A stretch of DNA of 64,000 nt from Tipula vernalis. Lineage: Eukaryota; Arthropoda; Insecta; Diptera; Tipulidae. The stretch covers positions 267,879,315-267,943,314 of the forward strand of contig OY282560.1 in NCBI GenBank assembly GCA_958295665.1. The letters are read 5' to 3'. Both the position numbers and the translations under genes were made by a program. Under the pieces are notes generated by a model. It saw nothing but the letters and a program-made list of their open reading frames with translations. It was not told the origin of the DNA and ran no database searches. This document shows, one piece after another, positions 11,700 to 22,648 of this stretch (positions within the stretch are counted from its first letter, which is position 1; each line of letters begins with the position of its first letter).

Positions 11700-12718
11700 T
11701 CTTACAAAATGATTGACCTCAATCAACTATGAATTCAGTTAACTATTTCTAACATAATTATTATTACACCAATTCATTCAACCCATACATTCTATGAGGT
11801 TTACGTTTTCTATTATAATATGACTCATGGTAGGCTTGAGCTCTCTCAATGGATTCAGATGCCACTGTCCGTAGTGGACCGATTGAATGATCTATGATCG
11901 GAAATGTCCCGTTTATCACAAACGGGACCCTTCTGATGTACTTAATATAGTAACATAATACTTAGTCTATGATTTGTGGATCAATTGTATGTATTATTGA
12001 ACGCAAATTCGGCTTGCTCACTTATATCCCCCTACTGAATCTGTCTATCTTTATCCACTAACTTTGACCTTACACCCCTCAATGATCTATGAACTCGCTC
12101 TACTTGACCGTTCTCACGTGGCGTAGCGGTCGCATTCAGTATATGTTGTACAAAATTTTCTTCTATAAACTGTTTAAAAAACAGTTAAAAATCTATAGTC
12201 GTCCTAAACTGTCGTTTAGGACTACTATAGGTTCTAAAATAATTTTTAAGACAGTTGACAGAATCTTTTGAATTGGTCTTCTTGGTCGGATACAAACGCA
12301 CAAATTTGGTAAATCCATCAATAATTGTGAAAACAAACTTAAATTTCGATCGAGTCACCTCTAATGGACCATACAAATCAATATGAACGTCCTCAAAAGG
12401 TTTATCACCCGTAAGAATGAAATGTAAGAATCCCGCTTTCTTACCACTAGTGGTACTGAAACTGATGCACTTTAGGCAATTATCAATATTATACCTTACT
12501 TTTTCCCGTAAATTTGGAAACCAATAACTGCGAGTTATATACTCAATCACTTTGTCAATCCCAACATGACCCATATTGTCACGAGAACTACGAATTATTT
12601 GCGTTTCAAACACTTCCGGCACATAAAAACGAATTTTAGTCTTAGATATCTTCCGATATATCAGACCATCCCGTAGCTCATACAATGGACTCTGTCCTTT
12701 TGTCAATTCCTGGCGCAA
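11700..12718 (-). pseudogene. gypsy-type integrase of the second element (broken)
   Basis: From 12718 downward the frame shows the zinc-binding domain (HVGIDKVIEYI, then CLKC), the catalytic-core start HIDLYGPLEVTRSKFK and IIDGFTKF. The frame fails at about 12190. A separate antisense stretch near 12060-12125 reads PRENGQVERVHRSL, the block around the catalytic Glu. The segment from there to about 11700 probably holds the degraded C-terminal part. Confidence 0.8.
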
Positions 12719-12764
12719 AATTTCTAACTTGGGATCTTTATACTACACAAGCGGAAGAGTTTGT

Positions 12765-13740
12765 TCAAATTGGTTTTGACTCCAAGGCCCAACGAGCAAT
12801 CTTGGGATTTATCAACTTTTTATTTAGGGTATGAGTTAAAGTATTGCAATCTGTCACAATCTTGAATGAACGACCATACAAATAAATACGGAACCTCCTG
12901 AGAGCATAAATAATTGCTAAACATTCAAGTTCGTTTAAATGGTACTTAGACTCAGGTAGTGTGGTTCTCTTTGAGAAGAAGATGAAACTTCTAATCAACC
13001 TTTTTCTGCATCAGTATTATTCCGAACCCACTGTAGCTTGCATCGCAGTACAATTCAATCTCATCCATTGACGAAAAAATGCCCAAAATTGGTTTCTCAA
13101 TCAATTTTCTCTTCAAAACTCAAACAATTCCATCTGATCCCTTCCAAATACAAAATTGGGATTCTTCCTAACTTGATCCTGTAATGACTTTGCATGTTCG
13201 CAGAAGTCCTTTATGAATCGCCCAAAAATCGCTGAATTTCTTTCACACTCTTTGGAATAGGGTAATTTGATATACTCTCTATCATTTGTTTGGATGTATA
13301 CCCTTTTCATTTACACTATAGCATAAGAACACTATTTCCCTGCACAATAACTGACACTTATCTAAACGCAGCTCAAACAAGTTTAAGGAGAACATCTCCA
13401 AAACTCTCTTATGTTAGTCTATAGTATTTATTACAATCAACAAATCGTCAATATATGTATATAGCAATTTGATTTGCCTAAATTAAATTCAGGAAAATTG
13501 TTGAAATATATCGCCGGAACTCAGTAGGACCATCCTTCAAACTAAACGGCATCCTTAGGTATTCATACTGCCCTATAGGCGTTACAAAGCTCGTGAACTT
13601 TACATTATCCTCCGCCATGGTAACAATGTGGAATCCTGATTTCAAATCCAAAATGGAAAAATAAATTTTACCATTCAGGTGTCCCAACGTGTCCTCAATA
13701 ACTGGGATTTGGTAAATATCCCGCACTGCCAACTTATTTA
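12765..13740 (-). pseudogene. gypsy-type reverse transcriptase and RNase H of the second element (broken)
   Basis: The reverse transcriptase begins at about 13732 in mid-domain with IYQIPVIEDTLGHLNG and FSILDLKSGFHIV. The block EYLRMPFSLKDGPTEF follows, and YIDD reads in another frame near 13455. The RNase H-like part (12998-12765) shows KYHLNELECLAIIYALRRFR and IVTDCNTL. Several frameshifts separate the parts. The abrupt start beside the LTR shows that gag, protease and the start of reverse transcriptase were deleted. Confidence 0.85.
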
Positions 13741-13765
13741 AGCTACAAACTTACAAACAAACTTA

Positions 13766-14005
13766 GGTATTATCACTTTTAAATTACTACTCGGTTTTTG
13801 TTCTTTTATTTATTTATTTTTTACTGTTACAAGAATAAAACACGTCATCCTTCATTGAATTTCATACAATCCTTTTCGTCATTTTTTTTTTCTTTTCTCT
13901 TCCACATATTTTTTATACTTAATTTTTTTAGCACAACCACATCATATGTACTAATATGGGTGATAACATCCCAACCAACTTCACTAGTCTTCACAAGCGG
14001 GCTGT
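13766..14005 (-). repeat. 5' LTR of the second gypsy element
   Basis: This is a direct repeat of 9705-9888 plus 11588-11636, without the insertion. It supplies the empty-site comparison for the Foldback-like element. Boundaries are set where similarity to the other copy stops. Confidence 0.8.
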
Positions 14006-14329
14006 ATGCTAAATACAGCCATATAGAGTATATGGCTAGCACATTAGATATTACATGAATTAATTAATATTCAACAAAAAAATTAATAAAGTAAAAATTA
14101 TCGTACACAGAAATAGAGCTGTGTGAATATTGTGAAGAAGAAAAATTGTAAGAGAATTCATCTGTATTAGTACGATTCGCTAGTACTTAACGCACAGTAC
14201 ATTCTGTATATATAGAATGTAAATTGTGGTATAATCAGTCCAGTCGCCGCGGCCTGATGAGAAGATTGATTTTTTCATAATCATAAGCTCATCACTTCGA
14301 AACTGGATTGAATTCTCTTACAATCTTCG

Positions 14330-15920
14330 TAACATATTAAAATCATATGTATGCTAAATGTTGTGATGCAACAATATACCAAATGAGAATGGGCTATTGC
14401 CGGACTTGATATTTACCATTGCGTTAAATTTCTTCAGTGAAGCACAATCACTATTCCATTTTGTTCTAAATGATGTGTACCACAAACCTATGGAATTCAT
14501 CACTGAACAGCAACTACCATACCGGAAACGCGATGACATACAACTTTAGGAAAATAAATAAAAACAAATTTAATGAGACTTTGGGAAACATCAATTGGCA
14601 GGATTAATTTACTGATAATATCAACACTAACGTTGATAAATTCTACGACATAATCTCCTTTAAAAAAGATTTAATCAAACAATAATTCTTCGTGGTATGA
14701 TGACGTTCTGTTTAATTTAAAAAATTTGAAAACCAAGGCTTTACGGAAAAATTGAAAAAAAGTAATTCGCAAACAGATAAAGTAGAATTCATCAACATCA
14801 ACTCTAAATTCGGCAGTTATTTTAAGATCAGACATCCAAATTACATTAAAAATGTTCAAGGTGTAATTAAATCGGATGTAAAATACTTTTGAAAATACTT
14901 TGTCACCAAACGTGAAGTTAAAGGAGATACAAGCAGGAAGATATCCATGACTTCAATAATCGTCAACAAGCAAATTACAATAGCTCAATACCCCTACTAT
15001 TGGTGAAGATGACTTATTAGAAGCATTAAACTATATAGGAGACGGTTGTGGTCCGGACGGAATCATTTCTTTTATACTGAAAAACTATGCAGATCAATTT
15101 TCTCCTAATATTTATTGACAGTGTCGCCAATGTTATTGTCAACTCATCGGCACTTCTCTTTGCTGATAACCTTAACATCTACAAAGGTACTGCTAAACCA
15201 CAGGATATAATTTTACTTTAAGATGACATTGATAGAATCAGCGAGTGGAGTGACGCCAATCAACTCCACCATAATTTTAACAAATGTAAAACCATCGAAA
15301 GAAACCACCTATAATTATGGACTATACTATCAATGGCAGCAAAATCAACAGGCTGGGTGAGATAAATGTCTTAGGTGTAACGTTTGTGGGAAATATGTAA
15401 TTTACTAAATACAGAGATTTAATATTGCCAAGTCCAATTTTATGTTTGGCTTTATCAGACGAAGGACTACAGAAATACTGGACCAAAGGACATTGTTTAT
15501 ATTATACCTCAGCTACGTTAGATCCCATGTGGAATATGCAATTCAAGTATGGTGCCCATTGAGTAACAAGTTTTGCTTTTCATTTTGAAGAGAACGGACT
15601 GGGACCTTCCTTACCACCTAAACGTTGCTCGTCTTCCATCTTATTCAACCAGATGTAATATATACAAGATCCCGACGCTGCTGAATAGAATCATCTTTTA
15701 TTCTTGGGAATCTGAATATAAACGATCCTACTAGGAACCTTAGGCAACGCAGTTTCTTACAACCGGAGCAACACAGAACCAATTATGGGGAACATGAGCC
15801 AATTAATGAGACGATTAAAATGTTTAATGACGTTCGTAGAAAAATTGTTTGACTTCTCAATATCTAGACTGCTTCAAAAACAAATTGAAGAAATTTTGTT
15901 TATAAATTTAGTATTTTGAA
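14330..15920 (+). pseudogene. Dead non-LTR retrotransposon (jockey-like) ORF2 remnant
   Basis: Short plus-strand frames, joined only across many stops, follow the order of a jockey-type ORF2. They include LEALNYIGDGCGPDG in the early reverse transcriptase, then the post-catalytic thumb region MDYTINGSKINRLGEINVLGVTF, and VRSHVEYAIQVWCPL near 15520. The C-terminal tail FDFSISRLLQKQI near 15860 resembles the end of insect jockey proteins. The catalytic block is not preserved. A LINE-type 3' end (AAATTAAATAAATAAC near 16020) follows. Confidence 0.65.
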
Positions 15921-16020
15921 TATTTTTAAAATTTGCATTTTGTGATTTTTTTTTTACTTTCGTTTGGTTGTTATTTTTGTATTGTAATGGGTTTCAAATC
16001 ATATGTACTCGATTTCTTTT

Positions 16021-17051
16021 TTAAATTAAATAAATAACACGAAATTTTAATTTTGCGCACTGCCCATATATTTGTTCTATCAAATATTTAGAAATGTCCT
16101 TCGAGATCCGAAATAACTCCAAAAACCTAACATCGATTACATTTTTATAAGATTAGACACTTTTTTTTCAAGCAAGAAGATTGTGACTCGGATTGTGCGC
16201 CAAATAAGTTTCCAACCTATTGCATTTAGCGATTAGATGAATTTGATAATATTCCAAGTTCAACTTCATTAAAGCAAAAAAAATTCATTTGTTACCAATT
16301 GTTAAGAAAACATGACGGATATAAACATTGTATTTTTATAAAAACACTTTTTTTTATCTTTTCCCACGAGAAATTCACCCGAAACAGATGTGTACTGATT
16401 ATATTAAATTTCCACGTGCGGTTCGGATTACGTATTTAACTTATAGACTGAATTTTCTGCTTTCCTAGTATCCTGTATCCTTACACAAAAAAAAAAAAAA
16501 AAAAAAAAAAATCATGATACATACCTTCAATGTATCACAGCTTGAGTCAAAAACAAAACTATACGTAACCAAAGTTTACGCTTACGAGTACATAAATTTG
16601 TTTTTGTTATTTTGTTTTATTTTTTATAATCCTCCTAATTCCCGGTACAAAACACCATACAAGGAAAAATTACAACAAAAAAGTTTACGTGTTTTATATA
16701 CAAAACGTATAAAAATAAATTCAACTGAAATTTTCATTCATCATCACGAAAATGTGATACATAAAAATAACAGAAATAAAAAAAAATTTCCAGAAAAACG
16801 TTTTCAACTTTTCTACTCGTGCTATTTCATTAATTTTGTGTGGTATGAAAATACATAACTTTTAAGGCAGCAGCAACACACAAAAATAAAGTTTGTAAAA
16901 ATAAAAATACATTTTCCAGCAAGACTAAAACTATTTTTAGTATTTTTTAGTTTTTTTTTTCTTTTGTAATCAACAACAAACTAAAAATGGATAACTAAAA
17001 AGCTATACTATATACATACTACCATCTACCACTCTATATAAAGAATGAAAG
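16021..17051. other. AT-rich spacer with a long A run
   Basis: There is no recognisable gene. An A run of about 28 bases lies at 16484-16511 and may be the tail of an old retrotransposed copy. The open frame that starts just after it is composed of AT-biased codons and matches nothing I know. Confidence 0.5.
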
Positions 17052-17053
17052 TA

Positions 17054-19760
17054 CAGTGAAACTTGTCGAAGCTGGAACTTGGATATGCCGGAAACTTGTT
17101 TAAGGCGGAAAATTTATTCCCAACATTAATTTTTACACTGAATTAAACTTGGTCTTGCCGGAAACTTGTTAAACCTAGAAGGCGGATCGATTTTTCGATC
17201 CGAACAACATGAAATAGTATAAATACAACTTGAGAAACCCGGAATTAAATTTCAAAGAATTACTTATTAAGATACCTTACGATAATATATACATATGTAG
17301 TAACAAAAGTTTCACTATTTTACATTTAAAGATTTAGTGTTTGCAATGACATCTATAATAAAGTATGTACATATATATTTGAACCTTTTAAATTTTCATA
17401 AGGGAACACTAAAAAAGTAAACTGAATACGAAAACACTAAAAGAAAACAACAACAAAAAACATAACAAATAAACAAAAACTGTCAAACCATATTTTATTC
17501 TTCAAAAGTAACAAAGGTTTTTTAAATACGGGGGAAGCACAAATTATAAAATTATATGTATGAGTATGTAATAAAACGTAAATTCATACAGTCAATCATT
17601 TGTTAGTTGAAAATTTAGTTTAACTGTCCAGTATTTTTTAATTTATGACATTGGTGATTTAAGCAAACGTAATTAATCTTTAAGCAAACGTAATTAGAAA
17701 ATCAAAATATGTATGTAATGAAATTGCTTTATATGAAGTGAAACCATTTTTTAATTGTGTTTTTATTGACTATTGCAGTTTCAAAATGAAAAAAGTCTCA
17801 GTAAATAATTTATCACTCGAGCAAAAATATAAGGCAATCCAAATGAAAGAATCCGGTTCGACCGTTGCAGATGTTGCTGCTTATTTCAAATGTGGAAAAT
17901 CACAGATTTATAGTGCAATTAAAAACAAAACGAACCTTCAACAACGTTATTTAAATTCACGTGAATCTGAAAAATTATTTAAAAAGAAACAGGTGATAAA
18001 ATATGATAAAATTGGGGAACATGTGTATGAATGGTTTTGTGCCGCAAGAAACAAAAATTTCCCTATTTCGGGGCCTATTTTAAAAGAAAAGGCAATTCAA
18101 ATCGCACAAAAATCTATTCCACCATTACCCGAATTTAAGGCGTCCACAGGATGGCTGGACAGTTTCAAACATCGGTACAACATTACTTTTCAACAAATTT
18201 CAGGTGAAGCTAAGGACGTTGATCCTGAAAGCGTCAGTTCATGGCACACTAAACTAAAAGAGATAATAAATGATTACGATGTGTCAAATATTGCAAATAT
18301 CGATGAAACTGCTTTATTTTATCGAGCACTTCCAGACAAAACCTTATCACTTAAAGGGGAGAAATGCTTTGGAGGCAAAAAAGCCAAGGACAGGCTTACT
18401 GTCGCTTTGGTTGTTTTTATGGATGGGACAATTAAAAAACCAATCATTATAGGAAATGCCACCAAACCAAGAGCTTTCAAAAACATTGACTTAAAAACAT
18501 TTCCGATAAAATATTATGCTAATAGGAAAGCATGGATGACATCCAGCATTTTTGAAGAAATTGTACGTGATCTTAATAATGAAATGACTAAAGCTGATAG
18601 GCAGATCCTCTTATTTTTAGACAATGCTACATGCCACCCAAAGAATAATTATTCTAACGTAAAGCTAATATTCTTTCCACCAAATACCACTGCATCGTTG
18701 CAACCTCTTGATGCAGGGATTATCGCCAACTTTAAGTTTCATTATCGGAAGCTTTTGCTTCAAAAACTACTGGCTGTTATGGATACCGCAACAAAGGCGT
18801 CTGAACTATCTAAACGATTAAATATATTGGATGCGATATATTTTATCAAAGATTCCGTAGAGAATATCAAGTCGGATACCATAACGAAATGTTTTCGAAA
18901 GTGCGGCTTTTCATGGGCAAACGCTATCTATATTTCAGACACAAATGATGAAGACACAGTTCATACAACGGAGCTGCAAAATATGATAGGGGCGATTTAT
19001 GGGGATCATTTAAATAGTGCACTGGACTATTTAGCTATCGACCAAGAAGCACTATCTGAAAATGATCAAATTTTAACCGAAATATTGTCAAATGTTGCTT
19101 CAACATCAAACCAAACAGAGGCAAATAACAGTGATAGCGACTCAGATTCAATCAATGAGATAAGCACTGCTATACCAACTAGGTATGTTGTTATACAGCA
19201 CCTCGAAGAGATTCAACAATACGCTCTGAATGAAAATGACCCAAAATTATTAAACTTAGCATTAGAGGCCAAATTGCAAGTCATTTCAAAATCTTCAATA
19301 TCAAAGCTTAAACAATCTACGTTAAATGATTTTTTTAATAAAAATTAACCTTTGTAAGTTTATTCATTTTTTTTTCTAATTTATCGTTAATTACTTATTT
19401 CTAATTTATGTTGAAGAAATACATATTTATTTAATTTTGTGATTGAACTTCGTCTAAGTACATATGTATATGTAAATAAACAAATGTAAATTATAAACAT
19501 ACATACATATCATTTATTATATGTAAATAAAGTGAAATATTTTAAATAAAATAATTGTTTGTCTAAACGAGAGTTGGTAATCAATTTATATACGTTAAAA
19601 TTTAATTTATTTAAGAAGTTCAAGTAAAATTAACGATGGACTTGTAAATGTGACTATAGCGCAAACGTTTTAACACTGGAACTTGTAAGAGCTGGAAAAC
19701 TTCTCAGAGCTGGAAATTTCGCTTGGTCCCATGCGATTCCAGCTTCGACAAGTTTCACTG
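17054..19760 (+). mobile_element. Complete pogo/Tigger-type DNA transposon
   Basis: This 2,707-bp element has inverted ends starting CAGTGAAACTTGTCGAAG (about 24 matching bases), flanked by TA on both sides (17052-17053 and 19761-19762), the expected target duplication. Subterminal copies of a GGAACTTG / GCCGGAAACTTGTT type motif occur on the left (17080-17180), with related motifs on the right (19677-19735). They may be transposase-binding sites. It carries one intact transposase frame. Both ends and the gene look undamaged, so it may be autonomous or recently active. Confidence 0.92.
17786..19348 (+). CDS. pogo/Tigger-type transposase, intact, 520 aa
   Basis: This is a DDE transposase of the pogo branch of the Tc1/mariner superfamily. 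Residues 1-55 form a Psq-like helix-turn-helix (LSLEQKYKAIQ, then VADVAAYFKCGKSQIYSAI). Residues 73-140 are the second, CENP-B-type DNA-binding domain (GPILKEKAIQIA, STGWLDSFKHRYNI). The catalytic residues are D173 (NIDETALFYR), D279 (LFLDNATCH) and D309 (LQPLDAGIIANFK), with 29 residues between the last two, the Tigger-like spacing. The C-terminus contains QSTLNDFF (510-517), a perfect fit to a PCNA-binding PIP box. The first ATG is at 17786; the frame is open back to 17738 only through a GTG. A TTGCAG just upstream could be a splice acceptor, so an extra 5' exon is possible. There are no internal stops. Confidence 0.93.
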   Translation: MKKVSVNNLSLEQKYKAIQMKESGSTVADVAAYFKCGKSQIYSAIKNKTNLQQRYLNSRESEKLFKKKQVIKYDKIGEHVYEWFCAARNKNFPISGPILKEKAIQIAQKSIPPLPEFKASTGWLDSFKHRYNITFQQISGEAKDVDPESVSSWHTKLKEIINDYDVSNIANIDETALFYRALPDKTLSLKGEKCFGGKKAKDRLTVALVVFMDGTIKKPIIIGNATKPRAFKNIDLKTFPIKYYANRKAWMTSSIFEEIVRDLNNEMTKADRQILLFLDNATCHPKNNYSNVKLIFFPPNTTASLQPLDAGIIANFKFHYRKLLLQKLLAVMDTATKASELSKRLNILDAIYFIKDSVENIKSDTITKCFRKCGFSWANAIYISDTNDEDTVHTTELQNMIGAIYGDHLNSALDYLAIDQEALSENDQILTEILSNVASTSNQTEANNSDSDSDSINEISTAIPTRYVVIQHLEEIQQYALNENDPKLLNLALEAKLQVISKSSISKLKQSTLNDFFNKN

Positions 19761-19762
19761 TA

Positions 19763-20912
19763 TGTACATAAATATATACTTACACATCTATACATACATT
19801 ATATGTACATATACAGAAAAAGCAGCTATCTGGGGGTAATATAAATAACTTTAGCTGGATAAATTAAGTTGTTATTTTTTAAGTGATTTCTCTGAAAGAG
19901 ATAATTAATAATGATTGTTATCAGTTGCTGTGTTGTTTTTCCGATTTTTAATTTTTCTAAAAATTTCATTTTAGTACGCTTTAGGGACAATTTTTTATAT
20001 ATAGTATATATGTACAACCTACCCAAAAGAAGGATTATTTTTTAATTAATTTTTTATTTATAAGGATTGTGCGAAATAATATAAACATTACAACAAACGT
20101 ACATGACGTAAAATCAAAATGGTTTCTTGCTAACGAAAAATGATGTTTTTGTCATAAGTTATTGGGTGACGTCAACTAATACTTAATAGGCATAAATAAA
20201 TTAATCAAAAAATAAAACGAGAAGATTAAAAATTATTTTCGATTCGATCACTTTTTCATACATAATTATGTTTACAAATATGTTTGTATTACGTCAATAG
20301 GAAACTGTTTACTAAGTTTTCTTTTGAATATTTTTTCTACAAACGAAACCTTCACACCTAGCAACGTATGTCGTACACATTTAGTTATAGTAATATTCCT
20401 TGTAGGTAGGTACTTCAATTTCGTGTGAGGGGTGGGGTGGTGTAGATTCCTTTAAGTGTGTTTAATTCGATTATACAGAATTAGTTTATATTTAATTTAT
20501 AGCATAGATATTGGCTCGGATCCAAATATTTTATCTTATTTTTCCTTAATGAACTATCTTTTTAACTCTAATCAGCATAATTTTAAAGAAAAATGAGAAC
20601 TGCTACATTTAAATTTTTTTTTTATTTACATATTACAATTAAATAAATTAAATTCAATTTGTCAGTTATATAGTTGACGAACTTGTCGAAGTGCTGAAAG
20701 AAAAATGCACCACTCGAGTTTTTCATATACTAGAGGCCAAAGAATCGTCGTAAATAATTTTACACAATTTAACCCCGGAACTAGTAGGCCAAAATGTATA
20801 GAAAACAATGCCTTTTGTCAGTTGTTGCTTTAATTCCTTTGTTAGTGGTGTAGACATGCCTGGACACCACCCGCAGCACTTACTTACTTTCTATGTACAA
20901 TCATAGGTTATG
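19763..20912. other. AT-rich spacer between two DNA transposons
   Basis: About 1.15 kb with TATGTACATA-type simple sequence near 19760-19815 and a short GC-rich patch (GGGGTGGGGTGG near 20430). No gene or repeat structure could be assigned. Confidence 0.5.
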
Positions 20913-20914
20913 TA

Positions 20915-22152
20915 CAGTCAGTCAAGTAAGAGCGTGGTCGGGTTAATTTATAAAAAAATTTATTTGGTGAAACTTTCATATTTATAAATATATTGTACAC
21001 ATTACAAACGATGATGCAATTCGGTTAATATTGTGTCCAGTCACCATCGGCGTCGATAATTGCCTGACATCTCCGAGGCATGCTTTCTACTAATTTGACG
21101 GCGTATTCTAGTGGCAACGATCTCCAGATCGCAAGATAGCTGTGTGTGCGTCTTCCACGAAGTTTCTGTTTAATATATGCCCACACATTTTCAATAGGGT
21201 TTGCATCAGGCGACTGCGACGGCCAATCCAATGTAACGATGCCAGATTGAGTCTTCCACTCAGTACAGAGCTTGCTGGATCGTTGTCCTCTTGCAGAATC
21301 CAATCTTCATTTTTGCTGATGAACCAACGTTTGGCAGATGGCAGTAAAGCCTTTTTGTAGATTTTAATCATTTTTTCGGCATTTAGGTTGTCGGTAAAGA
21401 GGTACAAAGTGCCGAATCCCTGCTTTGAGAAGCAGCCCCAAAGATGCACCTTTATTCCGTGTTTTACGGTCCGCTGAACAAGCCTATTGGTGGAAGTTGA
21501 CCAGGCTCGCGTGAGGACACAACATGCCCATACAGAACATTCATCAGTAAAAATGACATTTTCAAAATCTCTATCGATATTCTCATGCGCCCAAGCGAGT
21601 CGCTTTTTCACATGTTTTCCAGTCAACAGAGGCTTCTTCATTGTGTTGCGCCATTTCAGGTCATGAGTACGGAGATGGGTTCGGATAGTTTCGTAGGATA
21701 TATCTAAACCTTTTGCCTTTAATTTTGCTTGTCCTTGCCGCAGTGTTAAACCAGGATTCCGCGAAAACAGATTCACTATTCTTTTTTCATCTTTTTTGTC
21801 CACTTTTCCTATCGAGCCACGTTCTGGTAAATCATCGACATTTTTAGCCACTTTATATCGCTGTACCCACTTATGTACAAATGCCTTCGACTTTCTCATA
21901 TATTTAGCAGCCGCTGATTGCGACATTTTGGGACCTTTCGGGTGGGTGCAAAGGAACACAGCCTCGTAGCGCGACGCGTATTTAGCACTCATGGCGCTTA
22001 ACGTGATTCTCTTTCAAAAGATCAACGACAACTGAATCTTTGTTGACAATGCATCAAGGACAAAGCTTCCCTCTATCGGCTCGCAAAGGAATTAGAGCGA
22101 AATCTTTCATTATCTGTCGGTAATGACGACCACGCTCTTACTTGACTGACTG
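20915..22152 (-). mobile_element. Tc1-type DNA transposon, complete ends, broken gene
   Basis: This 1,238-bp element has 26-bp inverted ends starting CAGTCAGTCAAGTAAG, flanked by TA on both sides (20913-20914 and 22153-22154). It encodes one transposase on the minus strand, frameshifted near the second catalytic Asp. Confidence 0.93.
21025..21992 (-). pseudogene. Tc1-type transposase, one frameshifting deletion
   Basis: The ATG is at 21992. The N-terminal part holds two helix-turn-helix domains (QSAAAKYMRKSKAFVHKWVQ, and LTLRQGQAKLKAKGLDISYE), and the first catalytic Asp is in VIFTDECSVW. The first frame reaches LQEDNDP, where the second Asp lies, and then goes out of frame. The rest continues in another frame from about 21285: TLDWPSQSPDANPIENVW with the catalytic Glu, and then the C-terminus ending DADGDWTQY. 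Compared with the family block that normally follows (KHT), about ten bases appear to be missing. Spacing with the gap filled would be DD34E. The rest is well preserved, so inactivation may be recent. Confidence 0.9.
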
Positions 22153-22463
22153 TAACAACCATCCTTTCAACTCCCCATATTAAGGCACAAAATAATATTT
22201 AATTTACTGTGGTTTTCGAAAACAATATTGAACTATATTGGGGTCATGGTGCATCGAGATTATAAAATTACGGCTCAATTTTGTTCTTGAGAAAGGTTCA
22301 ATTTTTGAAACCCGAAAACATTTCATTCATTAGGCTTTCACGCTTGGGAAGTAAACCTTCTAGATATTTTAATTTGCTGAAATCTACTAAAATATGTGAA
22401 ACCCTTTGGAAATAAGGAATTTGTCGAGAATTTAATGATCGATCGCAAATCTACTGAATTTTC
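22153..22463. other. Spacer
   Basis: About 310 bp between the Tc1-type element and the jockey LINE. Nothing recognisable is seen. Confidence 0.5.
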
Positions 22464-22648
22464 ATTCCATATATTTTTTTTTTTTTTTTTTTTTTTTAAT
22501 AATTTTATTTATGATAACAATAAAATTTTTTTACAAAGTAACTAGTCATTTTTGACTAACAGCGTTTGACTCTGACAATATAATAATAAAGCACTCATAT
22601 GTGTTCTTTACATAAAGTGTTGTTTTGGTTGATGTTGCATTGTGCGGA

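Larger units (their letters stand above)
9705..14005 (-). mobile_element. Second Ty3/gypsy-type element, both LTRs present, internally deleted
   Basis: A direct repeat flanks an antisense pol region. The low-coordinate (3') LTR is 9705-9888 plus 11597 to about 11636, and the high-coordinate (5') LTR is about 13766-14005. They share, among other stretches, AGGTATTATCACTTTT, CACAACCACAT and ACCAACTTCACT. Reverse transcriptase starts directly next to the 5' LTR, so gag and protease are missing. The pol frames have several stops. The 3' LTR is interrupted by a Foldback-like element. Confidence 0.8.

Noticed and set aside
16514..16858. A 114-codon open frame just after the long A run
   Set aside because: Its composition is explained by AT-rich DNA, it has no recognisable motif, and it begins inside an A-rich tail region. 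I treat it as chance.
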